This document shows positions 1 to 7,502 of a stretch of DNA of 60,357 nucleotides, piece by piece. The stretch is from positions 1-60,357 of the forward strand of contig JAHFCO010000009.1 in the NCBI GenBank assembly GCA_023249475.1, written 5' to 3'. Origin of the DNA: Bacillota bacterium (lineage in GTDB: Bacteria > Bacillota_I > Bacilli_A > Erysipelotrichales > Erysipelotrichaceae). Position 1 is the first letter of the stretch; each line of letters opens with the position of its first letter. The translations under genes were made by a program, and so were the position numbers. Below the pieces are notes generated by a model. The model was given only the letters and a program-made list of their open reading frames with translations. It did not search any database and had not been told where the DNA came from.

Positions 1-100
1 CGATCGGCGCCATGACGCTGTCGAGTTCATGATAGCCATCCGCCCGCTTTTCGACCACATCCAGACAGAGATTGACTTTACCGTACGCTTTCGTTTTCAT
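1..100 (-). CDS. ispE: 4-diphosphocytidyl-2-C-methyl-D-erythritol kinase, N-terminal fragment
   Basis: Only the first 33 codons lie in the window; the gene continues off the left edge. The start at 98-100 gives a peptide beginning MKTKAYGKVNLCLDV and containing RADGYHEL, which matches the IspE/GHMP-kinase N-terminus (AKxNLxLxV followed by DGYHEL). IspE phosphorylates CDP-methylerythritol in the MEP isoprenoid pathway in the cytoplasm. Its start overlaps the end of rsmA by 23 bp, so the two are translationally coupled. In Bacillus ispE also lies downstream of rsmA, but with yabG, veg and sspF between them; here nothing intervenes. Confidence 0.82.
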   Translation of the reverse strand, partial: MKTKAYGKVNLCLDVVEKRADGYHELDSVMAPI

Positions 101-923
101 ACCACACCTCATAGAGTTTGACGAATTCAGCCAAGGTCAGCGCTTCCGCACGGACGCTCTCCGATAATCCCGCTTTCAAGATCGCAGCCTGGATTTTCTC
201 TTGATTCCCAAGTTCCTTTAGATTGTTCGCCAAGGTCTTGCGGCGTTGGGTGAACGATGTCTTGACCAGTTTGAAGAAACGGTCGGGGTCTTCGATCGGA
301 AGGATGTTACGGCGTACGAATCGGACGACGGCCGAATCCACGTTTGGACGAGGCAAAAAGACGCCTTTGGGGACGTTCATGACGTTTTTGACTTCATAGA
401 GGGTTTGAACGATGATGCTGAGGGCGTTATAGTCTTTGGTGGAAGGTTTCGCCACGAAACGGTCGGCGACTTCTTTCTGCACCATGATCGTAAAGGAAGT
501 GATCTTAGGGAGATTCTCCAGGATATGGAAAAGGATCGGGGTGGTGACATAATACGGAAGATTGGCACAGAGCGTCAATTCGCCCTCCGGCAATTCTTCG
601 GCTCTCACCTCAAGGAAATCCTTCAGGATGACCTTCACATTCGGATATGGACTCATCGTATCGGCCAATACTTCGATGCAACGCGGATCGATTTCATAGG
701 CGGTCACCGATTTCGCTTTTAAGGCAAGCTGTTCGGTCAGCGCCCCGATGCCCGGTCCGACTTCGATCACGTTCGTCGTTTCGTTGATTCCGCTGACCCG
801 TGCGATTTTTTCGACGACCGACGGATCGATGATGAAATTCTGTCCGAATCCTTTTTTCGCGCTCATCCCGTATCGTTTCAAGATGGCCAGCGTACGGGCA
901 TTGGCGCTTATCGGTTTTTCCAT
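78..923 (-). CDS. rsmA: 16S rRNA (adenine1518-N6/adenine1519-N6)-dimethyltransferase
   Basis: The 281-residue protein has the KsgA N-terminal signature KGFGQNF (about residue 24), SAM-binding motif I VIEVGPGIGALT (about 53-64) and catalytic motif IV NLPYY. The family dimethylates two adjacent adenines near the 3' end of 16S rRNA late in 30S assembly. The open frame extends 27 codons further upstream, but the ATG at 921-923 is preceded closely by GGAGGAG and matches the family start (MEKPISANARTL), so I chose it. It overlaps the end of rnmV by 16 bp and the start of ispE by 23 bp, forming a compact rnmV-rsmA-ispE operon as in many Bacillota. Confidence 0.95.
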   Translation of the reverse strand: MEKPISANARTLAILKRYGMSAKKGFGQNFIIDPSVVEKIARVSGINETTNVIEVGPGIGALTEQLALKAKSVTAYEIDPRCIEVLADTMSPYPNVKVILKDFLEVRAEELPEGELTLCANLPYYVTTPILFHILENLPKITSFTIMVQKEVADRFVAKPSTKDYNALSIIVQTLYEVKNVMNVPKGVFLPRPNVDSAVVRFVRRNILPIEDPDRFFKLVKTSFTQRRKTLANNLKELGNQEKIQAAILKAGLSESVRAEALTLAEFVKLYEVWYENESVR

Positions 924-1450
924 AACTCCTCCACGGTGTCTTTTAGTTTTTGGGGGGTGATCCGCAACATCCCGCAACGTTTCAAGAACGTCTTGGCGTT
1001 GCAATCCCCGATGTTATAATGATGGGCGACGCGTTTTCGGCGCATTTCGCTTTCCGGTCCGCCCACCAACCCAAGGCCGACAAGGTCGGATAATGCGAGG
1101 GTTTGCGTCGTTTCTTCAAAGGTTCTGATGTTTTCAAGGGCGGCGAGGATATCGCTTGCCTTGGCGTGTTCGACCCCGATCTTGCCTTTCCCCAAGGCAA
1201 GATGTTGGGGGAGAAACGCATGTTTCGCCTCCGGGACAAGCTTGGTGATTTGTCGACGGATTCTTTCACCGGTCGAATCCGGGTCGGTGAAGACGATGAT
1301 GCCGCGTTGACGCGCCGTTTCGATAATGAGTTTTTGGGTCGTTGGACTTAAGGTCGAACCGTTGGTGATGATGGTTTCACAGTCGGCTACGGACTTCAGG
1401 AGGGCGCTGTCATGCTTGCCTTCGACGACCAACACTTCACGGATGGGCAT
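908..1450 (-). CDS. rnmV: Ribonuclease M5 (5S rRNA maturation)
   Basis: The 180-residue protein starts MPIREVLVVEGKHD, the RNase M5 Toprim start with its catalytic glutamate (VEGKHD), followed by the Toprim DxD motif in FTDPDSTGERIRR. RNase M5 cuts precursor 5S rRNA, with help from ribosomal protein L18, to give mature ends. GGAGGAAG precedes the ATG. It lies between the YabE-like gene and rsmA exactly as in Bacillus subtilis (yabE-rnmV-ksgA). The upstream terminator and an extended -10 promoter suggest that transcription restarts here. Confidence 0.95.
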   Translation of the reverse strand: MPIREVLVVEGKHDSALLKSVADCETIITNGSTLSPTTQKLIIETARQRGIIVFTDPDSTGERIRRQITKLVPEAKHAFLPQHLALGKGKIGVEHAKASDILAALENIRTFEETTQTLALSDLVGLGLVGGPESEMRRKRVAHHYNIGDCNAKTFLKRCGMLRITPQKLKDTVEELWKNR

Positions 1451-1473
1451 GTTTCTTCCTCCTTGACTGGAAT

Positions 1474-1482
1474 ATTATATCA
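1474..1482 (-). promoter_or_regulatory. Extended -10 promoter of rnmV-rsmA-ispE
   Basis: On the minus strand TGATATAAT is a perfect extended -10 element (TGn-TATAAT), 24 bp before the rnmV start. A -35 at 17 bp spacing would be GCGGTT, which falls in the upstream terminator stem and is weak; extended -10 promoters tolerate this. Confidence 0.5.
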
Positions 1483-1492
1483 CGCTTCCAAT

Positions 1493-1513
1493 AAAAAACC
1501 GCTTGCGCGGTTC
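1493..1513 (-). terminator. Terminator of the YabE-like gene
   Basis: On the minus strand the stem AACCGC/GCGGTT (1497-1502 with 1507-1512) has a 4-nt loop and is followed by TTTTTTAT. It begins right after the stop codon at 1514. Confidence 0.8.
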
Positions 1514-2344
1514 TTACTTACAGATTCTTTGTCCAAGCGAATTCCTGGTCCATTTCGCAAAACCGACGATGGTCGCGACCGGGGCATGTTTCCCGATCAT
1601 CCGCACCGCACTTAAATTCTTTTCGGATCCCACGAAGAGATCCAACAACGATCCGGAGACGCCGCGGTCGACAACCATCACTTTGAACGGTTTGCCCGGG
1701 GTAAGTCCCATTCCGGAATAGGTATGATTTGAGATTTCCAGGATCGTGCACATCGGCAGACTGGGGCTCGAAGCGACAAGATAATAGCCATTGAATGTGA
1801 TTCCGTCTTTCCACGTTCCGTCACGTTGACGGACGGCGGTCGTGGACACGCGTATGCCGGAAGCTGTTCCGGCCGTACCATCCGCATAAGGCTGGCATCC
1901 ACCGCAGTCGGCCCCGTATCGGGAGAAGCCTGCATTGAAATACGCGCCTTTGGCGACTTTGGCACCATACATCCAGATCGTTGGAACCGCTTCTTTCGTT
2001 ACGGTCGATCCGGGCACGGCGATTTTCGACAAGACGTTCCCTAACCCGTCATAGGTGATCCGGTAGGTCGACGACTGTGTCTTGGGTGAACCTTCACTGA
2101 TCTTGGATATCAACCAAGGGATTCCGGTTCTTGAGGCTGTGGCTGGTTTGACCACGGAAACTTGTTTTGCGAGTACTGTGCTTTCCACGACTTCTTCCAT
2201 GATGAACCCATCTTCGGAAGTGAGCGTAACATCCTCGCTCGAGAGGGTCTGCAAGACGACTTTTTTGTCTTCTTCGATGCCCCAGCTGCACGCGGAAAGT
2301 GAAATGACCAAGAAAACTAAGATGATCTTTTTGAGTTTGATCAA
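1514..2344 (-). CDS. YabE-like lipoprotein with G5-like and 3D (double-psi barrel) domains
   Basis: The protein has 276 residues if it starts at the TTG at 2342-2344, 8 nt after AAAGGAGA; the GTG at 2360-2362 overlaps that Shine-Dalgarno and is less likely. The N-terminus is a lipoprotein signal (KLKK, then a hydrophobic core ending LSAC). The middle (about 90-130, STYRITYDGLGNVLSKI and onward) resembles a degenerate G5 domain. The C-terminal half carries the 3D-domain hallmarks: YGADCGGC, then ASGIRV, then VVDRGVSGSLLDLFVG with its conserved aspartates. Bacillus YabE (cell-wall-binding, RpfB/MltA-like) occupies the same locus between tatD and rnmV, so this is its positional counterpart. It probably acts outside the membrane on envelope glycan. 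Unlike my recollection of Bacillus YabE, it is lipid-anchored. The enzymatic activity is inferred. Confidence 0.75.
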   Translation of the reverse strand: MIKLKKIILVFLVISLSACSWGIEEDKKVVLQTLSSEDVTLTSEDGFIMEEVVESTVLAKQVSVVKPATASRTGIPWLISKISEGSPKTQSSTYRITYDGLGNVLSKIAVPGSTVTKEAVPTIWMYGAKVAKGAYFNAGFSRYGADCGGCQPYADGTAGTASGIRVSTTAVRQRDGTWKDGITFNGYYLVASSPSLPMCTILEISNHTYSGMGLTPGKPFKVMVVDRGVSGSLLDLFVGSEKNLSAVRMIGKHAPVATIVGFAKWTRNSLGQRICK

Positions 2345-2371
2345 GAGATAGTCTCCTTTCACATCGGGTTA

Positions 2372-2400
2372 ACTGTAGCACACTTCCTAAAATCTGGCAA
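2372..2400 (-). promoter_or_regulatory. Sigma-A-type promoter of the YabE-like gene
   Basis: On the minus strand: -35 TTGCCA, 17-bp spacer, -10 TACAGT, located 28 bp upstream of the chosen TTG start. Confidence 0.65.
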
Positions 2401-2440
2401 ATTTTCGACTGTTTTCGTTGTCAGATTAGGGCACTAAGCA

Positions 2441-2467
2441 CAATGAAACGGCTTACTTTAGCCGTTT
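2441..2467 (-). terminator. Terminator after tatD
   Basis: On the minus strand the perfect 8-bp stem AAACGGCT/AGCCGTTT (2460-2467 with 2446-2453) has a 6-nt loop. The tatD stop codon lies in its ascending arm and loop. The following T-tract is short (TTTCATT), so termination may be incomplete. Confidence 0.55.
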
Positions 2468-3240
2468 TTCGAATGAAAGAGTCTTTGATAAGTGACACTC
2501 ATGACGCTCTGCAAGGTTGCCACATCGATTTCCCTGAGTCGGCAAATCTCTTCGCCGACGTGGATGACGTACGAACTTTCGTTACGTTTCCCCCGAAAGG
2601 GCATGGGTGTCAGATACGGACTGTCCGTCTCGATCAAGAGGGATTCCAAGGGGATTTGTTTAGCCACTTCCTTGGGGACGACCGCGTTCTTAAAGGTCAC
2701 CGGACCGGCCAGTGAGATGACATACCCCAACTTGATGAACTCGCGCGCCATCTCGACGCTGCCTGAATAGCAGTGCATGATGCCGGCACGGGCACAGGGG
2801 TGGTTTTTCAGGATTTCGAAGGTTTCCTGGGTCGCATCCCGGGTATGGATCAGGATCGGCAGGTCCAGTTGGTTGGCGATGTCGATCTGTTTGAGAAACG
2901 CGACGCGTTGAAGCTCCCGGTGTTCCGGTGCTTCATGCCAGTAATGGTCCAGTCCGATCTCACCGATGGCGACGATCTTGGGATGTCGCCATAGCTTCAG
3001 CATTTCTTCCCAGGATTCGTCGTTCATTTCTTCGATTTCCTGCGGATGAAATCCGACCGCCACATCGAACAGGTCGTCGCTCTCCGCCAAGGCGATGGCT
3101 TGTTTCGAATTCGCGACCCCGCATCCGATCAAAAGGATCTTACTCAACCCCGCCGCTTTCGCGCGTGCGATCGTTTCATCGCGGTCCAGATCGTAATCCT
3201 CGGACGTCAGATGGGCGTGGCTATCGATCCAGCCTACCAT
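2458..3240 (-). CDS. tatD: TatD-family metal-dependent hydrolase/DNase
   Basis: The 260-residue protein has the full TatD metal-ligand set: DSHAHL near the N-terminus, the glutamate in IGEIGLDH (about 95), IHTRDA, MHCYSG and ETDSPYLTP. Family members are cytoplasmic Mg-dependent 3'-5' exonucleases or phosphoesterases of the TIM-barrel amidohydrolase superfamily. The start overlaps the RDD gene stop by 7 bp, which indicates translational coupling. In Bacillus, tatD (yabD) precedes yabE-rnmV-ksgA, and the same order is kept here. The substrate cannot be read from sequence. Confidence 0.93.
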   Translation of the reverse strand: MVGWIDSHAHLTSEDYDLDRDETIARAKAAGLSKILLIGCGVANSKQAIALAESDDLFDVAVGFHPQEIEEMNDESWEEMLKLWRHPKIVAIGEIGLDHYWHEAPEHRELQRVAFLKQIDIANQLDLPILIHTRDATQETFEILKNHPCARAGIMHCYSGSVEMAREFIKLGYVISLAGPVTFKNAVVPKEVAKQIPLESLLIETDSPYLTPMPFRGKRNESSYVIHVGEEICRLREIDVATLQSVMSVTYQRLFHSKNG

Positions 3241-3680
3241 ATGCGGGTTTTCGCGGCGATGTCATGGAAGGAGGAATGATTGTCGGCGATGAGGGTGTAG
3301 ACGATCGACAAGATGCCCAAAAGGAATAAAGGGGATTTCGACGCGCCGAAGATCAGTTCTTTGACGGTGGAACGAAGCAGGCAGGTCCAGCCATCCAAGG
3401 TGCCGTCGATCGCACGGACTTCCAGGTTCATCAGTTTCTTTCCGATCGTGGTTTTCATCGAGTAAAGCGAGAGGGTTTCATAGAGGATGTAGAGGATCGA
3501 CACGGATCCTGTGAACGCCCAGAAGGGGTTGCTGATCATCCAGTTCCAAGGAAGGAACCAGAAGAGTACTCGGAATAATACGGAAAAGACAAAGAGCAAG
3601 ATGCCGAGGACGAAGGTCGGGATCGCGATGATGATGTGGTCGATGATGTTGGCGAGAATGCGACGAATGACGAGTTCCAT
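3234..3680 (-). CDS. RDD-family integral membrane protein
   Basis: The 148-residue protein has two strong hydrophobic segments near the N-terminus (about 10-38 and 44-70), a charged middle (TTIGKKLMNLEVRAIDG) and a third hydrophobic segment near 115-130. The RRILANIID start and the GKKLMNLEV segment are typical of the RDD family, whose conserved Arg/Asp residues sit in or near the first helices. Function is unknown in most bacteria; sodium/proton antiport has been reported for one member. It sits between mnmE (8-bp gap) and tatD (7-bp overlap), so it is part of that operon. Confidence 0.75.
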   Translation of the reverse strand: MELVIRRILANIIDHIIIAIPTFVLGILLFVFSVLFRVLFWFLPWNWMISNPFWAFTGSVSILYILYETLSLYSMKTTIGKKLMNLEVRAIDGTLDGWTCLLRSTVKELIFGASKSPLFLLGILSIVYTLIADNHSSFHDIAAKTRIW

Positions 3681-3688
3681 GGGGTTAC

Positions 3689-5020
3689 CTACTTTCCGAG
3701 ACAGAAACGGCTGAACAGTTCGTTCAGCAGGAAATCCTTGTCGACGGGATGAAGGATTTCGCTTAATCGTAAGAAGGATTCTTGAAGGTCGACCGCGATG
3801 AGGTCCAGTTGGACCCCTTCATCGAGTCCCTTCAGTGCGGATTCCATCGCATCGAGCGCCTGTGACGCCAATCCGATCGTCCGCTCATTCACCAAAGCCC
3901 CCGTTTTCAGGACGACCTGGTGATCGGCGAACCGCCGGTTGATCGCTTGGATCAAACTGTCGATCTCGCCTTTCAACGCACTGACTTCGATGTCTTGTTG
4001 AGATGTGTTCAAGTCCGATTTATTGTAGACGACCAAGCGTTTCGCCGGATCGACCAGTTTGAGTAACGTTTCATCTTCTTCATCCGGTTCGCTCGATGCA
4101 TCCAAAACCAGAAGGATCAGTTCGGCTTCTTCGAGCGCTTTCTTGGATTTCTCGATCCCGATCTTCTCGATGAAGTCGCCGGTCTCCCTGATTCCTGCCG
4201 TATCGATCAAGTGCAAGGTGACATTCTCAAGCCGGATCGTCCCTTCGACCAAATCCCGGGTCGTTCCGGGGATTTCCGTCACGATCGCCTTGTCTTCCTC
4301 AAGCAACGCATTCAGCAGGCTCGACTTCCCGACATTGGGTTTCCCCACGATGACGGTCTTGACGCCTTCTTTCATCTGTTTTCCGGAGGACGCATCTTTC
4401 AAGATGCGTTCAAGTCTGATTTTCCATTCCTGGCATAAGGGTTGGATGAGTTGGCGGGTCATCTGTTCGACATCGTCGTATTCGGGATAATCGATGTTGA
4501 CTTCGATGTTGGCGATGATGGACAAGAGGTCGTCCATCAAGGGTTCGATCAACCGTTTCAAGGATCCTTTGATCCCTTGGACGGCCATGGCCGCGCTTTG
4601 CGAGCTGTCGGCTTCGATCATGTCCTGGATGGCTTCCGCCTGGGTCAGGTCGATCCTTCCGTTCAGCATCGCCCGTTGGGTGAATTCACCGGGTCGGGCT
4701 AAGCGCGCTCCTGAACTTAAGATGGCGGCCAAGATCCGTTTCGTGATGTAGACGCCGCCATGGCAGTGGATTTCCGCCACGTCTTCCTTGGTATACGACC
4801 GAGGTGCCTTCATGACGAAAACCAAGGTTTCATCCAGGACTTCGTGGGTTTGCGGATCGTGGATAAAGCCATAGTTGACGGTATGGGATGGAATCGTCGT
4901 GAAATCCCGTCCCGTGAGACGGGAAAGGATCTCGACTGCCCGATCCCCGCTGATGCGGATGACGGAGATCGCCTGTTCGCTTAGTGCGGTGGAAATCGCG
5001 GCGATGGTATCGCTGAACAT
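3689..5020 (-). CDS. mnmE: tRNA uridine-5-carboxymethylaminomethyl modification GTPase MnmE
   Basis: The 443-residue protein has the N-terminal tetrahydrofolate-binding domain (AISVIRISGDRA), a helical domain, an inserted G domain with P-loop GKPNVGKSSLLN (about 219-230), GTTRD, DTAGI and NKSD, and the C-terminal FCLGK with the essential cysteine. MnmE works with MnmG to install the (carboxymethyl)aminomethyl group on the wobble uridine of certain tRNAs. GGAGGTGA precedes the ATG. In most Bacillota mnmE is adjacent to mnmG or rnpA/yidC; here it lies directly downstream of parB, far from mnmG (10.6 kb). Only a weak terminator separates it from parB, so read-through is likely. Confidence 0.96.
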   Translation of the reverse strand: MFSDTIAAISTALSEQAISVIRISGDRAVEILSRLTGRDFTTIPSHTVNYGFIHDPQTHEVLDETLVFVMKAPRSYTKEDVAEIHCHGGVYITKRILAAILSSGARLARPGEFTQRAMLNGRIDLTQAEAIQDMIEADSSQSAAMAVQGIKGSLKRLIEPLMDDLLSIIANIEVNIDYPEYDDVEQMTRQLIQPLCQEWKIRLERILKDASSGKQMKEGVKTVIVGKPNVGKSSLLNALLEEDKAIVTEIPGTTRDLVEGTIRLENVTLHLIDTAGIRETGDFIEKIGIEKSKKALEEAELILLVLDASSEPDEEDETLLKLVDPAKRLVVYNKSDLNTSQQDIEVSALKGEIDSLIQAINRRFADHQVVLKTGALVNERTIGLASQALDAMESALKGLDEGVQLDLIAVDLQESFLRLSEILHPVDKDFLLNELFSRFCLGK

Positions 5021-5037
5021 TCATTCACCTCCGATGC

Positions 5038-5061
5038 AAGAAGACACGGTTTCCCCGTGTC
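5038..5061 (-). terminator. Weak terminator after parB
   Basis: On the minus strand the stem GACACGG/CCGTGTC (5055-5061 with 5043-5049) has a 5-nt loop and is followed by TTCTT. It starts inside the parB stop codon. The short T-tract and lack of room for another mnmE promoter suggest partial read-through. Confidence 0.55.
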
Positions 5062-5929
5062 AGTTTTCTTCTTCCAAGCATCCCAAAGCTTCCAGGATGC
5101 GGTTTAAATCCTCATCATCGCTAAACGCGATGACGATCTTTCCATCATCGACCTTCACCTTGCTTTGAAGCTTGGTTTGAAGCAGATCGGTCACATAACG
5201 GTAGTCCTTCTTTATTTTTTCGACTTCGGGTTTTTTAGGTTGGTTTCTTTCTTTGATGAGTTGTTCGACGGCACGGACCGAAAGATTCTCTTTGACGATT
5301 CTCTTCGCGATTTCTTCGATCTCCGCATCTTCTTCCAACGTGATCAACGGGCGGACATGGCCCATGGTCAACTTTTTGTCACGGACCATTTCTTGAACGC
5401 TCTGCGGAAGCTTGCGAAGACGCAGGATGTTGGTGACATGTTCCCGGCTCTTCCCGACCTTCTGGGCGAGTTGTTCCTGGGTCAAGCCCATGCGATCGAT
5501 CAACAATCCATAGGCGTCGGCTTCCTCGATGATGTTGAGGTCTTCGCGCTGAATGTTTTCGATCAACGAGATCTCCATCATTTCTTCTTCGCTGAAATCC
5601 ATGATGATGGCGGGGATGGTGGCGAGTTTCGCGATGCGTGCCGCACGGACACGACGTTCACCGGCGATCAATTGGTAACCGGAGACCGCCTTACGCAACA
5701 AAACCGGAGTGAACACCCCGTGTTGTGCGATGGATTGGGCAAGTTCGTCGATTTTCTCAGGGTCGAAATGCAGCCGCGGTTGATAGGGGTTGGGATGGAT
5801 GATCGAGAGGTCGATTTCTTCCTTGGGGAATGATTTATCGTTCCCTTTCTGGATTTCTTCCAACATCGACGTGACATCTTCACCGAAGATCGCACCGAGA
5901 CCCTTCCCTAAACGACTTCGATCACTCAT
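5060..5929 (-). CDS. parB: Chromosome-partitioning protein ParB (Spo0J type, CTP-dependent clamp)
   Basis: The 289-residue protein starts with a ParA-interacting peptide (RLGKGLGAIFG). The N domain follows with NPYQPRLHF and GERRVRAAR (CTP-binding motifs), then the helix-turn-helix (VGKSREHVTNILRLRKL, then LTMGH) and a C-terminal dimerisation segment. ParB loads at parS, spreads as a CTP clamp and recruits SMC. At the four positions that separate parS- from Noc-type binding (Caulobacter R173/T179/A184/G201) it has R, I, K and G. Arg and Gly are the ParB type, but Ile and Lys are not canonical. The start overlaps parA by 4 bp (ATGA). Confidence 0.93.
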   Translation of the reverse strand: MSDRSRLGKGLGAIFGEDVTSMLEEIQKGNDKSFPKEEIDLSIIHPNPYQPRLHFDPEKIDELAQSIAQHGVFTPVLLRKAVSGYQLIAGERRVRAARIAKLATIPAIIMDFSEEEMMEISLIENIQREDLNIIEEADAYGLLIDRMGLTQEQLAQKVGKSREHVTNILRLRKLPQSVQEMVRDKKLTMGHVRPLITLEEDAEIEEIAKRIVKENLSVRAVEQLIKERNQPKKPEVEKIKKDYRYVTDLLQTKLQSKVKVDDGKIVIAFSDDEDLNRILEALGCLEEEN

Positions 5930-6708
5930 GATTGTACCTCCCCTTCGTTTTGGGCGATGACTTCTTTCGCAAGCGCGGCATAAGCCCGCGCCCCTTCGGA
6001 TCGTACATCGTATTCGAAGATCGATTGTCCGCGCGAAGGCGCTTCGGACAAGCGTGTATTACGAGGAATGAAGCTCTTATAGACCCGCTCTTTGAAGTAC
6101 TTACGCACTTCCTGCTGGACCTCGACGCTCAGCCGTGTCCTGGTATCGAACATCGTCAGCAAGACGCCTTCGATGAAGAGTTTATCGTTGAACAGCTTCT
6201 GGACCAAACGGATCGTCGACAACAACTGGGTCAAGCCTTCAAGCGCGTAGTATTCGCATTGGACGGGGATGATGACCGAATCCGCGGCCGTCAATGCGTT
6301 GGTGTTCAGTAAGCCCAGCGACGGAGGGCAATCGATGATGATGAAATCGTAGTTCGGCTTCACGATGTCCAGTTTATTCTTGAGTAATCTTTCTCTTCCG
6401 ATTTTGAATTCGACCATCTCCAGATCGGCTCCCGCCAGATCGATGGTCGCCGGAACCAAGGTGAGGGGCGGCATCTTGATGGCGACACTCGCCTGATTGA
6501 CACTGATATCGCTTAACAGTACGTCATACGCACTGTGTTTGATGTTTTGACGGGAAGCGCCGACCCCTTGGGTCGCATTCCCCTGCGGGTCGAAATCCAC
6601 AAGCAAAACCTTCCGCCCTAAATAGGCGAGACCGGCAGCCAGGTTGATGCTGGTGGTCGTCTTTCCGACTCCTCCTTTTTGATTGGCTACGGCGATGATT
6701 TTACCCAT
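5926..6708 (-). CDS. parA: Chromosome-partitioning ATPase ParA/Soj
   Basis: The 260-residue protein starts MGKIIAVANQKGGVGKTTT, the deviant Walker A (KGGVGKTT) of ParA/MinD ATPases. It also has switch I/Walker A' (DFDPQGNAT), Walker B (IIDCPPSLG) and VPVQCEYYALEG-type motifs (here IIPVQCEYYALEG). Soj-type ParA is the partner of ParB in origin segregation and also regulates DnaA. The frame extends 6 codons upstream, but the ATG at 6706-6708 begins the canonical family sequence and is preceded by AAAGGAAG. It lies between noc and parB in the Bacillus-like order noc-soj-spo0J. Confidence 0.95.
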   Translation of the reverse strand: MGKIIAVANQKGGVGKTTTSINLAAGLAYLGRKVLLVDFDPQGNATQGVGASRQNIKHSAYDVLLSDISVNQASVAIKMPPLTLVPATIDLAGADLEMVEFKIGRERLLKNKLDIVKPNYDFIIIDCPPSLGLLNTNALTAADSVIIPVQCEYYALEGLTQLLSTIRLVQKLFNDKLFIEGVLLTMFDTRTRLSVEVQQEVRKYFKERVYKSFIPRNTRLSEAPSRGQSIFEYDVRSEGARAYAALAKEVIAQNEGEVQS

Positions 6709-6726
6709 GAACCCACTTCCTTTCAT

Positions 6727-7494
6727 CTATTTTGGGAAACGTAATGTAATCCGGACTTCCTTCTCGTCTTCTTCGACTTTCTTATGGACGTCGACCCCGG
6801 TCTTCAGGATCATCCCGACCGCCGCCTCGATCGTATTCAGTGCGATCTTCAGGTTGCGTGTGATGCCCTTGGTTCTCGGTTTCTTCATCTCTTCTTCGTG
6901 TTTTTTGACTTTACCGTTGATCCATTGTTCGGTCTGGCGAACATTCAAGTTCATCCCGACGATCTTCTTGAACATATCGTGACGCTCTTCCGGGACGACG
7001 TTCAACAATGCACGCGCGTGGCGTTCGGTGATGACCCTTTCGCTCACGGCTTGCTGGATGTCCTCGGGGAGTTGAAGCAAACGGATCTTATTCGCGATCG
7101 CCGATTGGGACTTCCCGACCTTGCTTGCGATCTTCTCTTGGGTCAATTGACTCTCGGCCATGATTTTAACGTAGGCTTTCGCTTCTTCGATCGCGGTCAA
7201 ATCCTCGCGTTGAAGGTTCTCGACCAACGCCATTTCCGCCATCTGCGTCTCGTCCGCTTCGCTGATCAAACAGGGAACCGTGATGAATCCCGCCATCTGC
7301 ATGGCGCGATACCTTCTCTCCCCGGCGATGATTTCATACTGCAGCCCGGATTTACGTACGGTGATCGGTTGGATCAAGCCGTTCTCACGGATGGATTGGG
7401 CAAGCTCCATCAACGATTCCCGATTGAAATCCAATCGCGGTTGATAGCGGTTGGGTTTAATCAGTTCCACAGGGATATCAAAGGTCTCTCTCAT
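6727..7494 (-). CDS. noc: Nucleoid-occlusion protein Noc-like (ParB paralogue)
   Basis: The 255-residue second ParB-type protein has NRYQPRLDF, GERRYRAMQ, and the helix-turn-helix VGKSQSAIANKIRLLQL followed by ITERH. At the four specificity positions it carries Q, K, Q and R. Bacillus Noc has Q, K, K, R and ParB has R, T, A, G, so this is the Noc class by sequence as well as by position (rsmG-noc-parA-parB). Noc binds NBS sites and blocks septation over the nucleoid. The protein starts only a few residues before the N domain (MRETFDIPVELIKPN). It therefore lacks the ~10-residue amphipathic helix that tethers Bacillus Noc to the membrane. AGGAGGAAGC before the ATG supports this start. Confidence 0.88.
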   Translation of the reverse strand: MRETFDIPVELIKPNRYQPRLDFNRESLMELAQSIRENGLIQPITVRKSGLQYEIIAGERRYRAMQMAGFITVPCLISEADETQMAEMALVENLQREDLTAIEEAKAYVKIMAESQLTQEKIASKVGKSQSAIANKIRLLQLPEDIQQAVSERVITERHARALLNVVPEERHDMFKKIVGMNLNVRQTEQWINGKVKKHEEEMKKPRTKGITRNLKIALNTIEAAVGMILKTGVDVHKKVEEDEKEVRITLRFPK

Positions 7495-7502
7495 GCTTCC
7501 TC

